Of a stretch of 64,000 bases of DNA, positions 26,038-34,226 are shown in pieces; the stretch's first letter is position 1, and each line of letters opens with the position of its first letter. Source of the DNA: Fibrobacter sp. UWB11. GTDB lineage: Bacteria; Fibrobacterota; Fibrobacteria; Fibrobacterales; Fibrobacteraceae. The notes under the pieces are model-generated. The model was given only the letters and a program-made list of their open reading frames with translations. It did no database searches and was not told the DNA's origin. The DNA lies in assembly GCF_900143015.1 (NCBI RefSeq), contig NZ_FSRT01000002.1:310001-374000 (forward strand), read 5' to 3'. The position numbers and the translations under genes are program-made.

Positions 26038-27564
26038 TTAGCGCCCAGATTTAATCCCGAGCTTATTCATGCGGTAATTCATCATACGCGGAGAAACGCC
26101 CAAATCGCGCCCAGCTGCCGAGATATTACCATCATTACGCTTGATTGCTTCAGTAATGATTTCACGTTCATAATTTTCCATCATCACTTCAAGCGGTGCA
26201 ATCTTATCGTTCGGAGCACCAATCGTACCGACGCTCAAACTTGTCTGCAGTGAAGGCGGCAAGTTATAGCTATGGACACAATCATCGGTAGCCGTAAGCA
26301 CAGCACGTTCAATGCAGTTTTCAAGTTCACGAACGTTGCCCGGCCAATGATAGCTCATAAGCAAATTGATTGCCGTTGTCGAAAGGCGCTGTACCTTCTT
26401 GCCGTAACGCAGATTCATCTTTTCAATAAAGTGTTCTGCAAGCAAAATAATATCAGATTTGCGCTTCGCCAAATCAGGCATCGTGATCGGGAAAATGTTC
26501 AAACGGTAGAAAAGGTCTTCGCGGAACTTGCCCTGAGAGATAAGCTCTTCAAGATTACGGCTCGTTGCCGCCAAGAAGCGCACATCAGAATGGAGTTCTT
26601 CATTGCTACCGACACGGCTAAAAGTACGTTCCTGCAAAAAGCGCAACAACTTGACCTGAGTTTGCATGGTCAAATCGCCAATTTCATCGAGGAACAGTGT
26701 TCCCCCATCTGCAGCTTCAGCACGGCCAATACGGCGATTCAATGCTCCCGTAAACGCGCCCTTTTCATGTCCGAAAAGTTCGCTCTCGACAAGATTTTCC
26801 GGGAGCGCAGCGCAGTTGAGCGTAATAAACGGTTTGTCCTTTCGACCTGACAAGTTCACGATAGCGCGGGCAATCATTTCCTTACCCGTACCGCTACCGC
26901 CTCGAATCAACACCGTTGCATCACTCGGAGCCACCTGACGCACTTGTTCGTACACCTGGCGCATTTCACGGCAATTACCCACAAGTTCGCCGGGATTGTT
27001 CGAAAGCATATCGCGCAACTTGCGGTTTTCTTCGAGCATCGCCTCACGTTCGCCGTGAAGTTCAATACATTCGTTTGCAGCATCGCCCGTAATATTTGCA
27101 ATAATTTCGAGCAACGCCACATCGCGATCCAAGTCGGTCGAACCATCTACCGGACGGTCAATCGAAAGCGTTCCGATAACATGTCCATCATGAATCAGCG
27201 GCACACAGATAAACGCCACCTGAGATTCGTAATGGCGGCTCCCCGTACGGTTCAAGAATCTGGAATCCTTGCGTAAGTCCGGAATTACATGGCTCAAGCC
27301 GCGTTCTGCGACATGTCCCGTAATACCTTCACCCATTCGATAAGAGCCACGCTGTTTTTCAGATTCATCAAGTCCGCGCGAAGCCTCAATTTTCAGGGTA
27401 TCGCCAAAGAGCAGCGCAAACGTACCGCGCAGCATTCCAAGTTCAGATTCCAAAATGCCAAGCACATTCTCGAGCAACTTTTCAACATCACGCTCGTGAA
27501 TAATCGCAACGCTAATCTTTTGGATTACCGAAATTTCTGGACCTATAGAAGTGGGCATGGTCAT
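26038..27564 (-). CDS. NifA-like sigma-54-dependent transcription activator (GAF-AAA+-HTH)
   Basis: A 508-residue enhancer-binding protein. An N-terminal GAF sensor domain (about residues 20-165) takes the place of a receiver domain. The AAA+ domain has Walker A GGSGTGKE (222-229), the sigma-54 contact loop GAFTGA (269-274) and Walker B LFLDEIGD (290-297). A Fis-type HTH ends the protein (NISAAGRDLGVSPRMMNYRM), and its SPRMMNYRM helix resembles NifA. No partner kinase is adjacent, so the signal is likely a ligand or PII protein at the GAF domain. It lies next to glnN and in the middle of six sigma-54 promoters, so I infer it controls them. It may be co-transcribed with dapF-dapL. The start has no clear ribosome binding site; a second ATG lies 6 bases downstream. 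Confidence 0.92.
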   Translation of the reverse strand: MTMPTSIGPEISVIQKISVAIIHERDVEKLLENVLGILESELGMLRGTFALLFGDTLKIEASRGLDESEKQRGSYRMGEGITGHVAERGLSHVIPDLRKDSRFLNRTGSRHYESQVAFICVPLIHDGHVIGTLSIDRPVDGSTDLDRDVALLEIIANITGDAANECIELHGEREAMLEENRKLRDMLSNNPGELVGNCREMRQVYEQVRQVAPSDATVLIRGGSGTGKEMIARAIVNLSGRKDKPFITLNCAALPENLVESELFGHEKGAFTGALNRRIGRAEAADGGTLFLDEIGDLTMQTQVKLLRFLQERTFSRVGSNEELHSDVRFLAATSRNLEELISQGKFREDLFYRLNIFPITMPDLAKRKSDIILLAEHFIEKMNLRYGKKVQRLSTTAINLLMSYHWPGNVRELENCIERAVLTATDDCVHSYNLPPSLQTSLSVGTIGAPNDKIAPLEVMMENYEREIITEAIKRNDGNISAAGRDLGVSPRMMNYRMNKLGIKSGR

Positions 27565-27643
27565 AAGATAGTAATTCGTATTTGCGCCTTCAGCGCGGTT
27601 ACTAGTTAATAGTTATCAGTTACAAGAATTTTTAAGACCTATT

Positions 27644-28852
27644 TTACAACCGTTCTCTGATTCTTCTCAGCGCTTCGCAGGTGCGTTCGTAATCGCCAAA
27701 AGCAGTCAAGCGGAAGTAACCTTCGCCACACGGGCCAAAGCCACTTCCCGGCGTACCCACGACTTCGCAAGTAGCAAGCAGGCGGTCAAAGAAGTCGAAC
27801 GATTTTTCACCATCTGGAATCTTCCACCAAATGTACGGAGCATGCTCACCGCCGAACACCGTGTAGCCGGCCGCAGTCAATTCCTGACGAATCACGCCAG
27901 CCGTGCGCATATAACCGGCAATCACTTCCTTCGTCTGTTGCCAACCCACCGGAGAATAAATCGCTTCAGCAGCACGCTGAGTCACATAGCTCACACCATT
28001 GAACTTGGTGCACTGGCGACGATTCCACATCGCATGGAGCTTCGAAAGTTCGTGCGGAATGACCGTATAAGCGCAACGCACGCCCGTAAAGCCTGCCGTC
28101 TTGCTGAAGCTACGGAATTCAATCGCGCAAGTACGAGCACCCGGAATTTCAAAAATCGAATGCGGGAGCGTTTCGTCCTGAATGTAGCAGTTGTAGGCGC
28201 CATCAAACAAAATCAGCGCTCCGTTTTCGTTTGCGTAGTTGACAAACTTCTGGAGCGTTTCGCGAGTGAGCACCGTACCCGTCGGGTTGTTCGGGCTGCA
28301 AAGGTAAATCAACTGCACCGGATTTTTCGGCAAGTCCGGCTGGAAATTGTTTTCGGCCGTCGAAGCAAGGTAAGTTACTTCCGAGAAATGACCATCTGCC
28401 TGAAGAACACCCGTACGTCCAGCCATCACATTCGAGTCCAAATAAACCGGGTAAACAGGATCAGGAATTGCAATCTTTACATTTTCTGAAAAAAGTTCCT
28501 GAATGTTCGCCACATCGCACTTGGAACCATCGCTCACAAAAATATCGTTCGGGTCCATCTCGATGCCGCGAGCCGTGTATTCGCCACGAACAATTGCCTC
28601 GCGCACAAAATCATAACCCTGTTCCGGACCATAACCGCGGAAAGTACCCTTCACCGCCATTTCGTCAACAGCGGCATGCATGGCCTTGATGACCTCGGGA
28701 ATAAGCGGAGTCGTCACATCGCCAATGCCAAGACGGATGATATCCGCATTTGCATGCGAGCCCTGATATTCCTTGATTTTCTGGGCAATGGTCGAGAAGA
28801 GGTAGCTGCCAGGAAGGCGATCGTAGTAGGAGTTAATGTAAGATTCGTTCAT
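27644..28852 (-). CDS. dapL: LL-diaminopimelate aminotransferase
   Basis: Converts tetrahydrodipicolinate and glutamate directly to LL-diaminopimelate (the DapL shortcut for lysine and peptidoglycan). The 402-residue PLP class I aminotransferase shows the family start YINSYYDRLPGSYLFSTIA, IRLGIGDVTTPL, GYGPEQGYDFVREAI, CSPNNPTGTVLT, the PLP Lys in FRSFSKTAGFTGVRCAYTV and the C-terminal GYFRLTAFGD. These phrases are specific to DapL. It lies 62 bases downstream of dapF, whose product uses its product. Together they complete meso-DAP formation. They probably share the sigma-54 promoter ahead of dapF. Confidence 0.96.
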   Translation of the reverse strand: MNESYINSYYDRLPGSYLFSTIAQKIKEYQGSHANADIIRLGIGDVTTPLIPEVIKAMHAAVDEMAVKGTFRGYGPEQGYDFVREAIVRGEYTARGIEMDPNDIFVSDGSKCDVANIQELFSENVKIAIPDPVYPVYLDSNVMAGRTGVLQADGHFSEVTYLASTAENNFQPDLPKNPVQLIYLCSPNNPTGTVLTRETLQKFVNYANENGALILFDGAYNCYIQDETLPHSIFEIPGARTCAIEFRSFSKTAGFTGVRCAYTVIPHELSKLHAMWNRRQCTKFNGVSYVTQRAAEAIYSPVGWQQTKEVIAGYMRTAGVIRQELTAAGYTVFGGEHAPYIWWKIPDGEKSFDFFDRLLATCEVVGTPGSGFGPCGEGYFRLTAFGDYERTCEALRRIRERL

Positions 28853-28878
28853 AATTTGTTTGTTTTTTTTAAAGTTTC

Positions 28879-28911
28879 ACGTCATTGCGAGCCAAAGGCG
28901 AAGCAATCCAG
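28879..28911. repeat. Dispersed GC-rich hairpin repeat between dapF and dapL
   Basis: ACGTCATTGCGAGCC...GGCGAAGCAATCC belongs to the same family as the reverse-orientation copy at 46409-46440. Confidence 0.5.
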
Positions 28912-28914
28912 TTT

Positions 28915-29775
28915 TTAATCAATTGTCCCTTTAAAAACTTCTTCCGCAGGGCCAGTCATCAGCACAGGTCCATCTTCTTCGTGCTTGATGTGCAAAACGC
29001 CACCATCAAGAACAACATCAGCCTCGACGCCCACGCGGCCCGTGCGCTGGGCCGCAACGAGGGTGGCGCAGCTGCCAGTACCACAAGCCATCGTAACTCC
29101 GCACCCTCGTTCCCAAACCCGCATGCGGATTTGCGTGGGCGAAATCACTTGTGCAAATTCAATATTGCAACGGTCAGGGAACTGCTTATCGACTTCGAGA
29201 ATACTTCCCCATTTTTCAAGTTGAATCTTTTCGATATCATCAACAAAAATGACCGCGTGCGGATTTCCCATAGAAACCGTCTCCGCGGTAAAATCATAAC
29301 AGTCTGCCGTAAGCTTAATGGAGTCAAGGAACGCCCTCGGATGCCCCATGTCAACACACACGCGGCCATCGTCCAAAAGCGTCGGGCGAACAAGACCGCT
29401 CTTCGTGTGCAAATTGAAAACCTTCGTGTCTTCGGACTTTGCAAGACCGCGACTACGGATAAACTTCGCAACACAACGCGTGGCGTTCCCGCACATCGCC
29501 GCTTCCGAGCCATCGGCATTGAAAATACGCATTTCAAAATCGACGCCGTTTGCAACAGCCTTTGACGCAGGACCCGCACCACCGACACCATTAAGCACGA
29601 GGCACCCCTCGCCATCCATAGGAGTCACAAGGACCACACCATCGGCACCAATGCCAAAACGGCGGTCGCAAAGTTTAATGATACGCTGTTCAAATCCGCT
29701 GCCAAAATCCAGCGACTCACCCGGTTCCAGGAGAACGAAATCGTTACCTAACCCGGTCCATTTTGAAAAATTCAT
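28915..29775 (-). CDS. dapF: Diaminopimelate epimerase
   Basis: Interconverts LL- and meso-diaminopimelate. The protein is 286 residues long. The two catalytic cysteines sit in AAMCGNATRC and TMACGTGSCA, and the family phrases KWTGLGNDFVLLE and GNPHAVIFVDD are present. ATG 29775 fits the usual N-terminus better than GTG 29781; neither has a good ribosome binding site. A perfect sigma-54 promoter lies 43-59 bases upstream. First gene of an inferred dapF-dapL(-activator) unit. Confidence 0.95.
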   Translation of the reverse strand: MNFSKWTGLGNDFVLLEPGESLDFGSGFEQRIIKLCDRRFGIGADGVVLVTPMDGEGCLVLNGVGGAGPASKAVANGVDFEMRIFNADGSEAAMCGNATRCVAKFIRSRGLAKSEDTKVFNLHTKSGLVRPTLLDDGRVCVDMGHPRAFLDSIKLTADCYDFTAETVSMGNPHAVIFVDDIEKIQLEKWGSILEVDKQFPDRCNIEFAQVISPTQIRMRVWERGCGVTMACGTGSCATLVAAQRTGRVGVEADVVLDGGVLHIKHEEDGPVLMTGPAEEVFKGTID

Positions 29776-29817
29776 AAGCACAACCCATTGAAGGCGGTTA
29801 ATTTATCGCCCCCAATA

Positions 29818-29834
29818 TGCAAAGACCGTGCCAA
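29818..29834 (-). promoter_or_regulatory. Sigma-54 promoter of dapF-dapL
   Basis: On the minus strand TTGGCAC-GGTCT-TTGCA is a perfect -24/-12 element. The inferred leader is about 30 bases. Confidence 0.85.
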
Positions 29835-29836
29835 TT

Positions 29837-29966
29837 TTACAGAAATTGTTAAAAATGGCAATTTTACGCTAAAATCGGCATTTTTAAAGAATTTCAATGA
29901 TTTTACAGAGACAATATTATTTACAAAATCTGTAAAATAGCATAAGACTATTTACATTTTATGTAA
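29837..29966 (-). promoter_or_regulatory. TTACA-N5-TGTAA sites upstream of dapF
   Basis: TTACA-AAATC-TGTAA (29921-29935) and TTACA-TTTTA-TGTAA (29952-29966) are both perfect palindromes about 115-160 bases before the inferred start. A third, TTACA-GAAAT-TGTTA (29837-29851), touches the -24 element. No gene is seen in the rest of the gap. Confidence 0.55.
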
Positions 29967-30033
29967 AATACATGAACAAGAAAGTGTAATACAAAAACGA
30001 ATAGGATCTTAGGAACAATTCCCAAATTATACA

Positions 30034-30561
30034 CTAAGGGTCAAATATTCCAATTTTCGGAATGGAACACGAAAACAGGAAACTCACATAAGGATTCTTT
30101 TTTTCGAAAAAATAACCAACTTCAATATTCAATATAAGCATCAAGTCCAAACGAACGGCTGCACCATAGTCGAATCCCGACGAAGAAAACCACCCCACCT
30201 GCGGGCCAACAGCAATGCCGAACAGGGAGTGCAAATACTCAATATTTGGATACAGCAAAACACCATGTTCATGGTCCTTGAAATCATATACATATCTAGT
30301 ACGAACAAACCACACTAGCGCATCATCCGGCGCCCACATACCCTTTACATTCTCAGGGCGTTTCTGTACATAGATGAAGCTTGCCATAGACCACCATTCC
30401 ACCCCAGCCACGAACATGCTTCCACCACCAATTTCAAAGCCAAGAGGTCTCGGTAAATAGTCCACTTTTTTCTCAGGCGGAGGCACAGCACCATCTTCTG
30501 CCATGGATACACCCGGCAAGAGCAAAGCAAAAAGAAGAACGAGAGTACGAATAAACTTCAT
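30034..30561 (-). CDS. Hypothetical exported protein, possibly outer-membrane
   Basis: I do not recognise this 175-residue protein. It has a clear signal peptide (MKFIRTLVLLFALLLPG, cleavage near VSMAED). The rest alternates hydrophobic and polar residues with many aromatic residues (GGGSMFVAGVEWWSMASFIY, VWFVRTRYVYDF), which suggests a small beta-barrel or a membrane-associated beta protein. It ends with a short hydrophobic strand and IPKIGIFDP, not the aromatic residue usual for BAM-inserted barrels. It stands after ileS on the same strand but behind a terminator, so it is probably transcribed alone. Confidence 0.7.
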   Translation of the reverse strand: MKFIRTLVLLFALLLPGVSMAEDGAVPPPEKKVDYLPRPLGFEIGGGSMFVAGVEWWSMASFIYVQKRPENVKGMWAPDDALVWFVRTRYVYDFKDHEHGVLLYPNIEYLHSLFGIAVGPQVGWFSSSGFDYGAAVRLDLMLILNIEVGYFFEKKNPYVSFLFSCSIPKIGIFDP

Positions 30562-30573
30562 TATGTTATGAAT

Positions 30574-30604
30574 ATAAAAAACTCTGGAATTTTAGATTCC
30601 AGAG
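30574..30604 (-). terminator. Hairpin with T-tract after ileS
   Basis: The 9-bp stem CTCTGGAAT/ATTCCAGAG (30582-30604) is followed on the minus strand by TTTTTTATATT. Confidence 0.65.
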
Positions 30605-30620
30605 ATAAATGTTTTCAGGC

Positions 30621-30662
30621 CTGGATCCTTCGCCCCTTCGGGGCTCAGGATGACAATTGCGC
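30621..30662. repeat. Dispersed GGATCC...AGGATGACAATT repeat
   Basis: A hairpin CGCCCC-TTC-GGGGC lies inside GGATCC...CAGGATGACAATTGCG. The same flanks occur twice at 62255-62340. Confidence 0.55.
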
Positions 30663-30675
30663 GAATCTAGCCTTA

Positions 30676-33600
30676 TTACGCCTTCACCGTCGTGAAGCTA
30701 AATGCTTCTCCATCAGCATCATTGGCTTCGAGACCATCAGCAGATGCAGCCCAGGCAATCTTCACAGCTTGAGTCTCCCCTGCAATATAAGCTTCATTCT
30801 CCGCAACGGCCTGCTTGAAGACGTCACTTGCAGAGAACAGCGTCACTTCGATCTTGTCGGTGATGGCGTAGTTCTGGTCCTTACGGCGGTTCTGGATGCG
30901 GTTCACGAGTTCGCGGGCCACGCAAGCACGGCGAAGTTCGTCCGTAATCTTGAGGTCCAGAGCCACGGTGAAGTGCTGGTTGGCTTCCACTGCCATGCCA
31001 TCGGCCACGATGCGGTTGAGCATCAAGCAGTCAGCACCAACTTCACCAAATTCGAACTTAATCGTTTCGCCAGCCTGGAGAGCCTTGATTTCATCAACCG
31101 AGAGGCTGTTGAGCTTAGCGGAAATCACCTTCATGTTCTTTGCATAATCCGGCCCCTTTGCCTTAATAGCGAGGAAGTTCGGCTTAGCAGAAAGCTTCAC
31201 GAGCTTGGTTTCGTCTTCGAGGAACTTCATTTCACGAACGTTGAGTTCTTCGAGAATCAAGTCCTTCATGGTCTCGGCGACATTCTTTTCTTCGGTGCCG
31301 TGAGCAACCACCGTCATGCTGGCAATCGGCATACGGTTCTTTACGTTGTTCGTTGCACGAATCACGCGGCCCATTTCGACCATGCCACGCACCATGGCGA
31401 TGCGTTCCACGAGTTTTTCGTCCATCAGGGACTTGTCTGCACTCGGGAATTCGCAGAGGTGCACGCTCACCGGAGCATTGGCATCCACTTCGCGAACGAG
31501 AATCTGGTAGATTTCTTCGGCGAGGAGCGGGAGGAACGGAGCGAGAATCTTGGAGAAATCAACAAGCACCTTGTACATGGTAGCGTAGGCGGCGTTCTTG
31601 TCGCCATCGTTTTCGCTCTTCCAGAAACGGCGACGGCTGCGGCGCACGTACCAGTTCGTGAGGTCATCCACCGCGGCAATCACGGCGGGCACCACGTTGT
31701 ACAGGCGGTAAGCCTTCATTTCCACTTCGACCTTGGCTGCGAGATCCTGCAGCGTTGCAAGCATCCAGCGGTCAAGTTCATTGTCGCTCTTGACTTCTTG
31801 ACCCGGCTTCCACGTGAGCTGGCCCTTGGCGGCGTCGGCGTTGTGGTTAGAGACAAAGAATGCCACAGCGTTCCAAAGCGGCAACATCACCTGCTTCACG
31901 ATGCCCTTCACGCCTTCTTCACTGAAGCGGAGGTCTTCAGCCTTCAAAGCGGCGGAGTTGATCATGAACAAGCGAATGGCGTCAGCACCTGTGCGTTCGA
32001 TGAGGTCGTTCGGGTCCGGGTAGTTGCGCTTGGACTTACTCATCTTGGAACCGTCTTCGGCCAAGATAATACCGTTCACAATAACGTTCTTGAATGCCGG
32101 CTTCTGGAACAAGGCGTTAGAAAGCACGGTCAAGGTGTAGAACCAACCACGAGTCTGGTCGAGGCCTTCGGCAATGAAGTCTGCCGGGAAGCTGCGTTCC
32201 ACGAGTTCCTTGTTTTCAAACGGGTAATGGCGGCTGGCATACGGCATGGAACCGGATTCGAACCAGCAGTCGAAAACTTCCGGCGTACGGCGGTAAACCT
32301 TGCCGTTCTTTTCAATCGTGAGCTTATCGACAAAGTGCTTGTGCAGGTCGTCGAGTTTCACGCCGGTGAGCTGCTGCAGTTCTTCGATAGAGCCCACGGC
32401 AATCATGTCGCCGTCGTCGCTGAGCCACACCGGAATCGGCGTACCCCAGAAACGGTTACGGGAAAGGTTCCAGTCGCGGGCGCCTTCGAGCCACTTGCCG
32501 AAGCGTCCGTTCTTGATGTGGTCCGGCACCCAGTTCACGGTCTGGTTGTTTTCGACCATCCATTCCTTCAGAGTCTTGGTCACGCCGTCCTTGCTCGTCA
32601 CAGGCGCATCAATCTTGAGGAACCAAGTCTTGAGGGCGCGGTAAATCAGAGGAACGCCGGTACGCCAGCAGTGCGGGTAGCTGTGGACAATCACGTCCTG
32701 CTTGAACACGCGACCCTGTTCCTTGAAGTAGCGGATAATTTCCTTGTCGGCTTCCTTCGCACCGAGGCCCTTCCACATCGGGACCTTGTCGGTAAACTTG
32801 CCTTCAGTATCCAGCGGGTCGAAAAGGCCGAGGTCGAGTTCTGCACCCTTCTGGAAGTCTTCTTCACCGAAGGAAGGAGCGGTATGCACGGCGCCGGTAC
32901 CGTCTTCGGTACTCACGTAGTCGGCAGGGTAAATCTTGTAGTGGCGGGACAGCTGGTCCGGCGTCACGAATGCATCGGAAATGCGGGAAAGCGGTTCATA
33001 GTCCTTGCCCACGAGTTCAGAGCCCTTGCAGGTATCCACAATGTTCGGGTTCTTGAAGTAAGCGGCGGTACGGCTTGCGGCAATCCAGTACTTCTTGCCA
33101 TCCTGTTCCACAAGGTTGTAGTCCATGTCCGGGCCCACAACAATGCAGAAGTTGGAATAAAGTGTCCACGGAGTCGTCGTCCACACGAGGATGCTCGTGT
33201 CCTTGAACTTGGCTTCATCCGTGTTGAGCGGGAAAATGAGCGTCAGAGACGGGTCCTGACGGTCCTTATAGCCCTGGTTCGTTTCGAAGTTCGAAAGCGG
33301 AGTAGCGAGAGCTGGGCTGTACGGCTGGATGCGGTAGCCCTGGTAGATGAGGCCCTTGTCGAAGCACTGCTTGAACACCCACCACACAGATTCCATGAAG
33401 TTCTTGTCCATGGTCTTGTAGCCCTTGTCGAAGTCGACCCAGCGGCCCATGCGGCGAACGGTTTTCTTCCATTCGCTGGTGTACTTGAGCACCTTGCCGC
33501 GGCAGGTTTCGTTGAACTTGTCGACACCGAGTTTCTGGATTTCAGCAACGCCAGCGAGACCGAGTTCGTTCTGCACGAGAGATTCAATCGGAAGACCGTG

Positions 33601-33861
33601 GCAGTCCCAACCGAAACCACGCGGAACCTTCTTGCCCTTCATGGTCCAGTAACGCGGAACGATGTCCTTGATGGTACCGGCAAGCAAGTGACCGTAGTGC
33701 GGAAGGCCCGTTGCAAACGGAGGGCCATCGTAGAAAGTGTACGGTTCAGTTTCCGGACGGGAGTCCAGCGACTTCTTGAACGATTCATCCTTATCCCACA
33801 AGCCGAGCACGCGCTCTTCAATCTGCGGGAAGGTTTCTTCTTTCTTTACTTCACGAAACAT
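30676..33861 (-). CDS. ileS: Isoleucyl-tRNA synthetase
   Basis: Charges tRNA-Ile. The 1061-residue class I synthetase has the HIGH-type motif in TGLPHYGHLLAG (near residue 52), FGWDCHGLPIE, the editing (CP1) domain with VWTTTPWTLYSN and EDGTGAVHTAPSFGEED, and the KMSKS loop EDGSKMSKSKRNYPDP, followed by the anticodon domain. The length and motif wording match the long type 2 (eukaryote-like) IleS, often linked with mupirocin resistance; that property is not tested here. GAGGTAAACC before the ATG is a fair ribosome binding site. Confidence 0.97.
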   Translation of the reverse strand: MFREVKKEETFPQIEERVLGLWDKDESFKKSLDSRPETEPYTFYDGPPFATGLPHYGHLLAGTIKDIVPRYWTMKGKKVPRGFGWDCHGLPIESLVQNELGLAGVAEIQKLGVDKFNETCRGKVLKYTSEWKKTVRRMGRWVDFDKGYKTMDKNFMESVWWVFKQCFDKGLIYQGYRIQPYSPALATPLSNFETNQGYKDRQDPSLTLIFPLNTDEAKFKDTSILVWTTTPWTLYSNFCIVVGPDMDYNLVEQDGKKYWIAASRTAAYFKNPNIVDTCKGSELVGKDYEPLSRISDAFVTPDQLSRHYKIYPADYVSTEDGTGAVHTAPSFGEEDFQKGAELDLGLFDPLDTEGKFTDKVPMWKGLGAKEADKEIIRYFKEQGRVFKQDVIVHSYPHCWRTGVPLIYRALKTWFLKIDAPVTSKDGVTKTLKEWMVENNQTVNWVPDHIKNGRFGKWLEGARDWNLSRNRFWGTPIPVWLSDDGDMIAVGSIEELQQLTGVKLDDLHKHFVDKLTIEKNGKVYRRTPEVFDCWFESGSMPYASRHYPFENKELVERSFPADFIAEGLDQTRGWFYTLTVLSNALFQKPAFKNVIVNGIILAEDGSKMSKSKRNYPDPNDLIERTGADAIRLFMINSAALKAEDLRFSEEGVKGIVKQVMLPLWNAVAFFVSNHNADAAKGQLTWKPGQEVKSDNELDRWMLATLQDLAAKVEVEMKAYRLYNVVPAVIAAVDDLTNWYVRRSRRRFWKSENDGDKNAAYATMYKVLVDFSKILAPFLPLLAEEIYQILVREVDANAPVSVHLCEFPSADKSLMDEKLVERIAMVRGMVEMGRVIRATNNVKNRMPIASMTVVAHGTEEKNVAETMKDLILEELNVREMKFLEDETKLVKLSAKPNFLAIKAKGPDYAKNMKVISAKLNSLSVDEIKALQAGETIKFEFGEVGADCLMLNRIVADGMAVEANQHFTVALDLKITDELRRACVARELVNRIQNRRKDQNYAITDKIEVTLFSASDVFKQAVAENEAYIAGETQAVKIAWAASADGLEANDADGEAFSFTTVKA

Positions 33862-34226
33862 GGTTTACCTCAAGCCCCGCAACACAGCGCTGCGGGCATT
33901 AAATTTTCGGGCGTAAAGATAGAAAATGGCTAAAGTCACGGCAATGCGCCCTCCCCGCCAAAGCAGCCAAAAACAGTCTCCGTCCCCCTCCCCATATTCC
34001 TAAATAAATTCACAAAATCTGCAAAAAGCGCGCACACTGTAAGAAAATTATATATATCTATTTATAGATAGGACGGGAGCAACAACACTCGACTTTCGAC
34101 TTATGTAAGAAAAACGTTAGTCCTTTTTGGACTATCAAGATTTATTGTAAATCTTGAATTTACAATTCCTTGATATCTATATTAGCGGCTAATCCATTTG
34201 ACAAAATCAAAAACAGAGGTACGAAA
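33862..34226. promoter_or_regulatory. Divergent ileS / sugar porter intergenic region with nested hairpins
   Basis: The gap holds promoters for both directions. In the porter leader, TAGTCC-TTTTT-GGACTA (34119-34135) is followed by overlapping alternatives: CAAGATTTA (34137-34145) can pair with TAAATCTTG (34149-34157), while TTGTAAAT (34146-34153) can pair with ATTTACAA (34159-34166). The two stems exclude each other. No gene is visible. Confidence 0.45.

Noticed and set aside
30568-33933. Open frame of more than 1100 codons antisense to ileS
   Set aside because: It mirrors the codon pattern of ileS, has no ribosome binding site and no recognisable domain. ileS itself has all synthetase motifs. 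The same holds for the long antisense frames opposite gltB, glnN, pyrG, amtB, celD and the xylanases.
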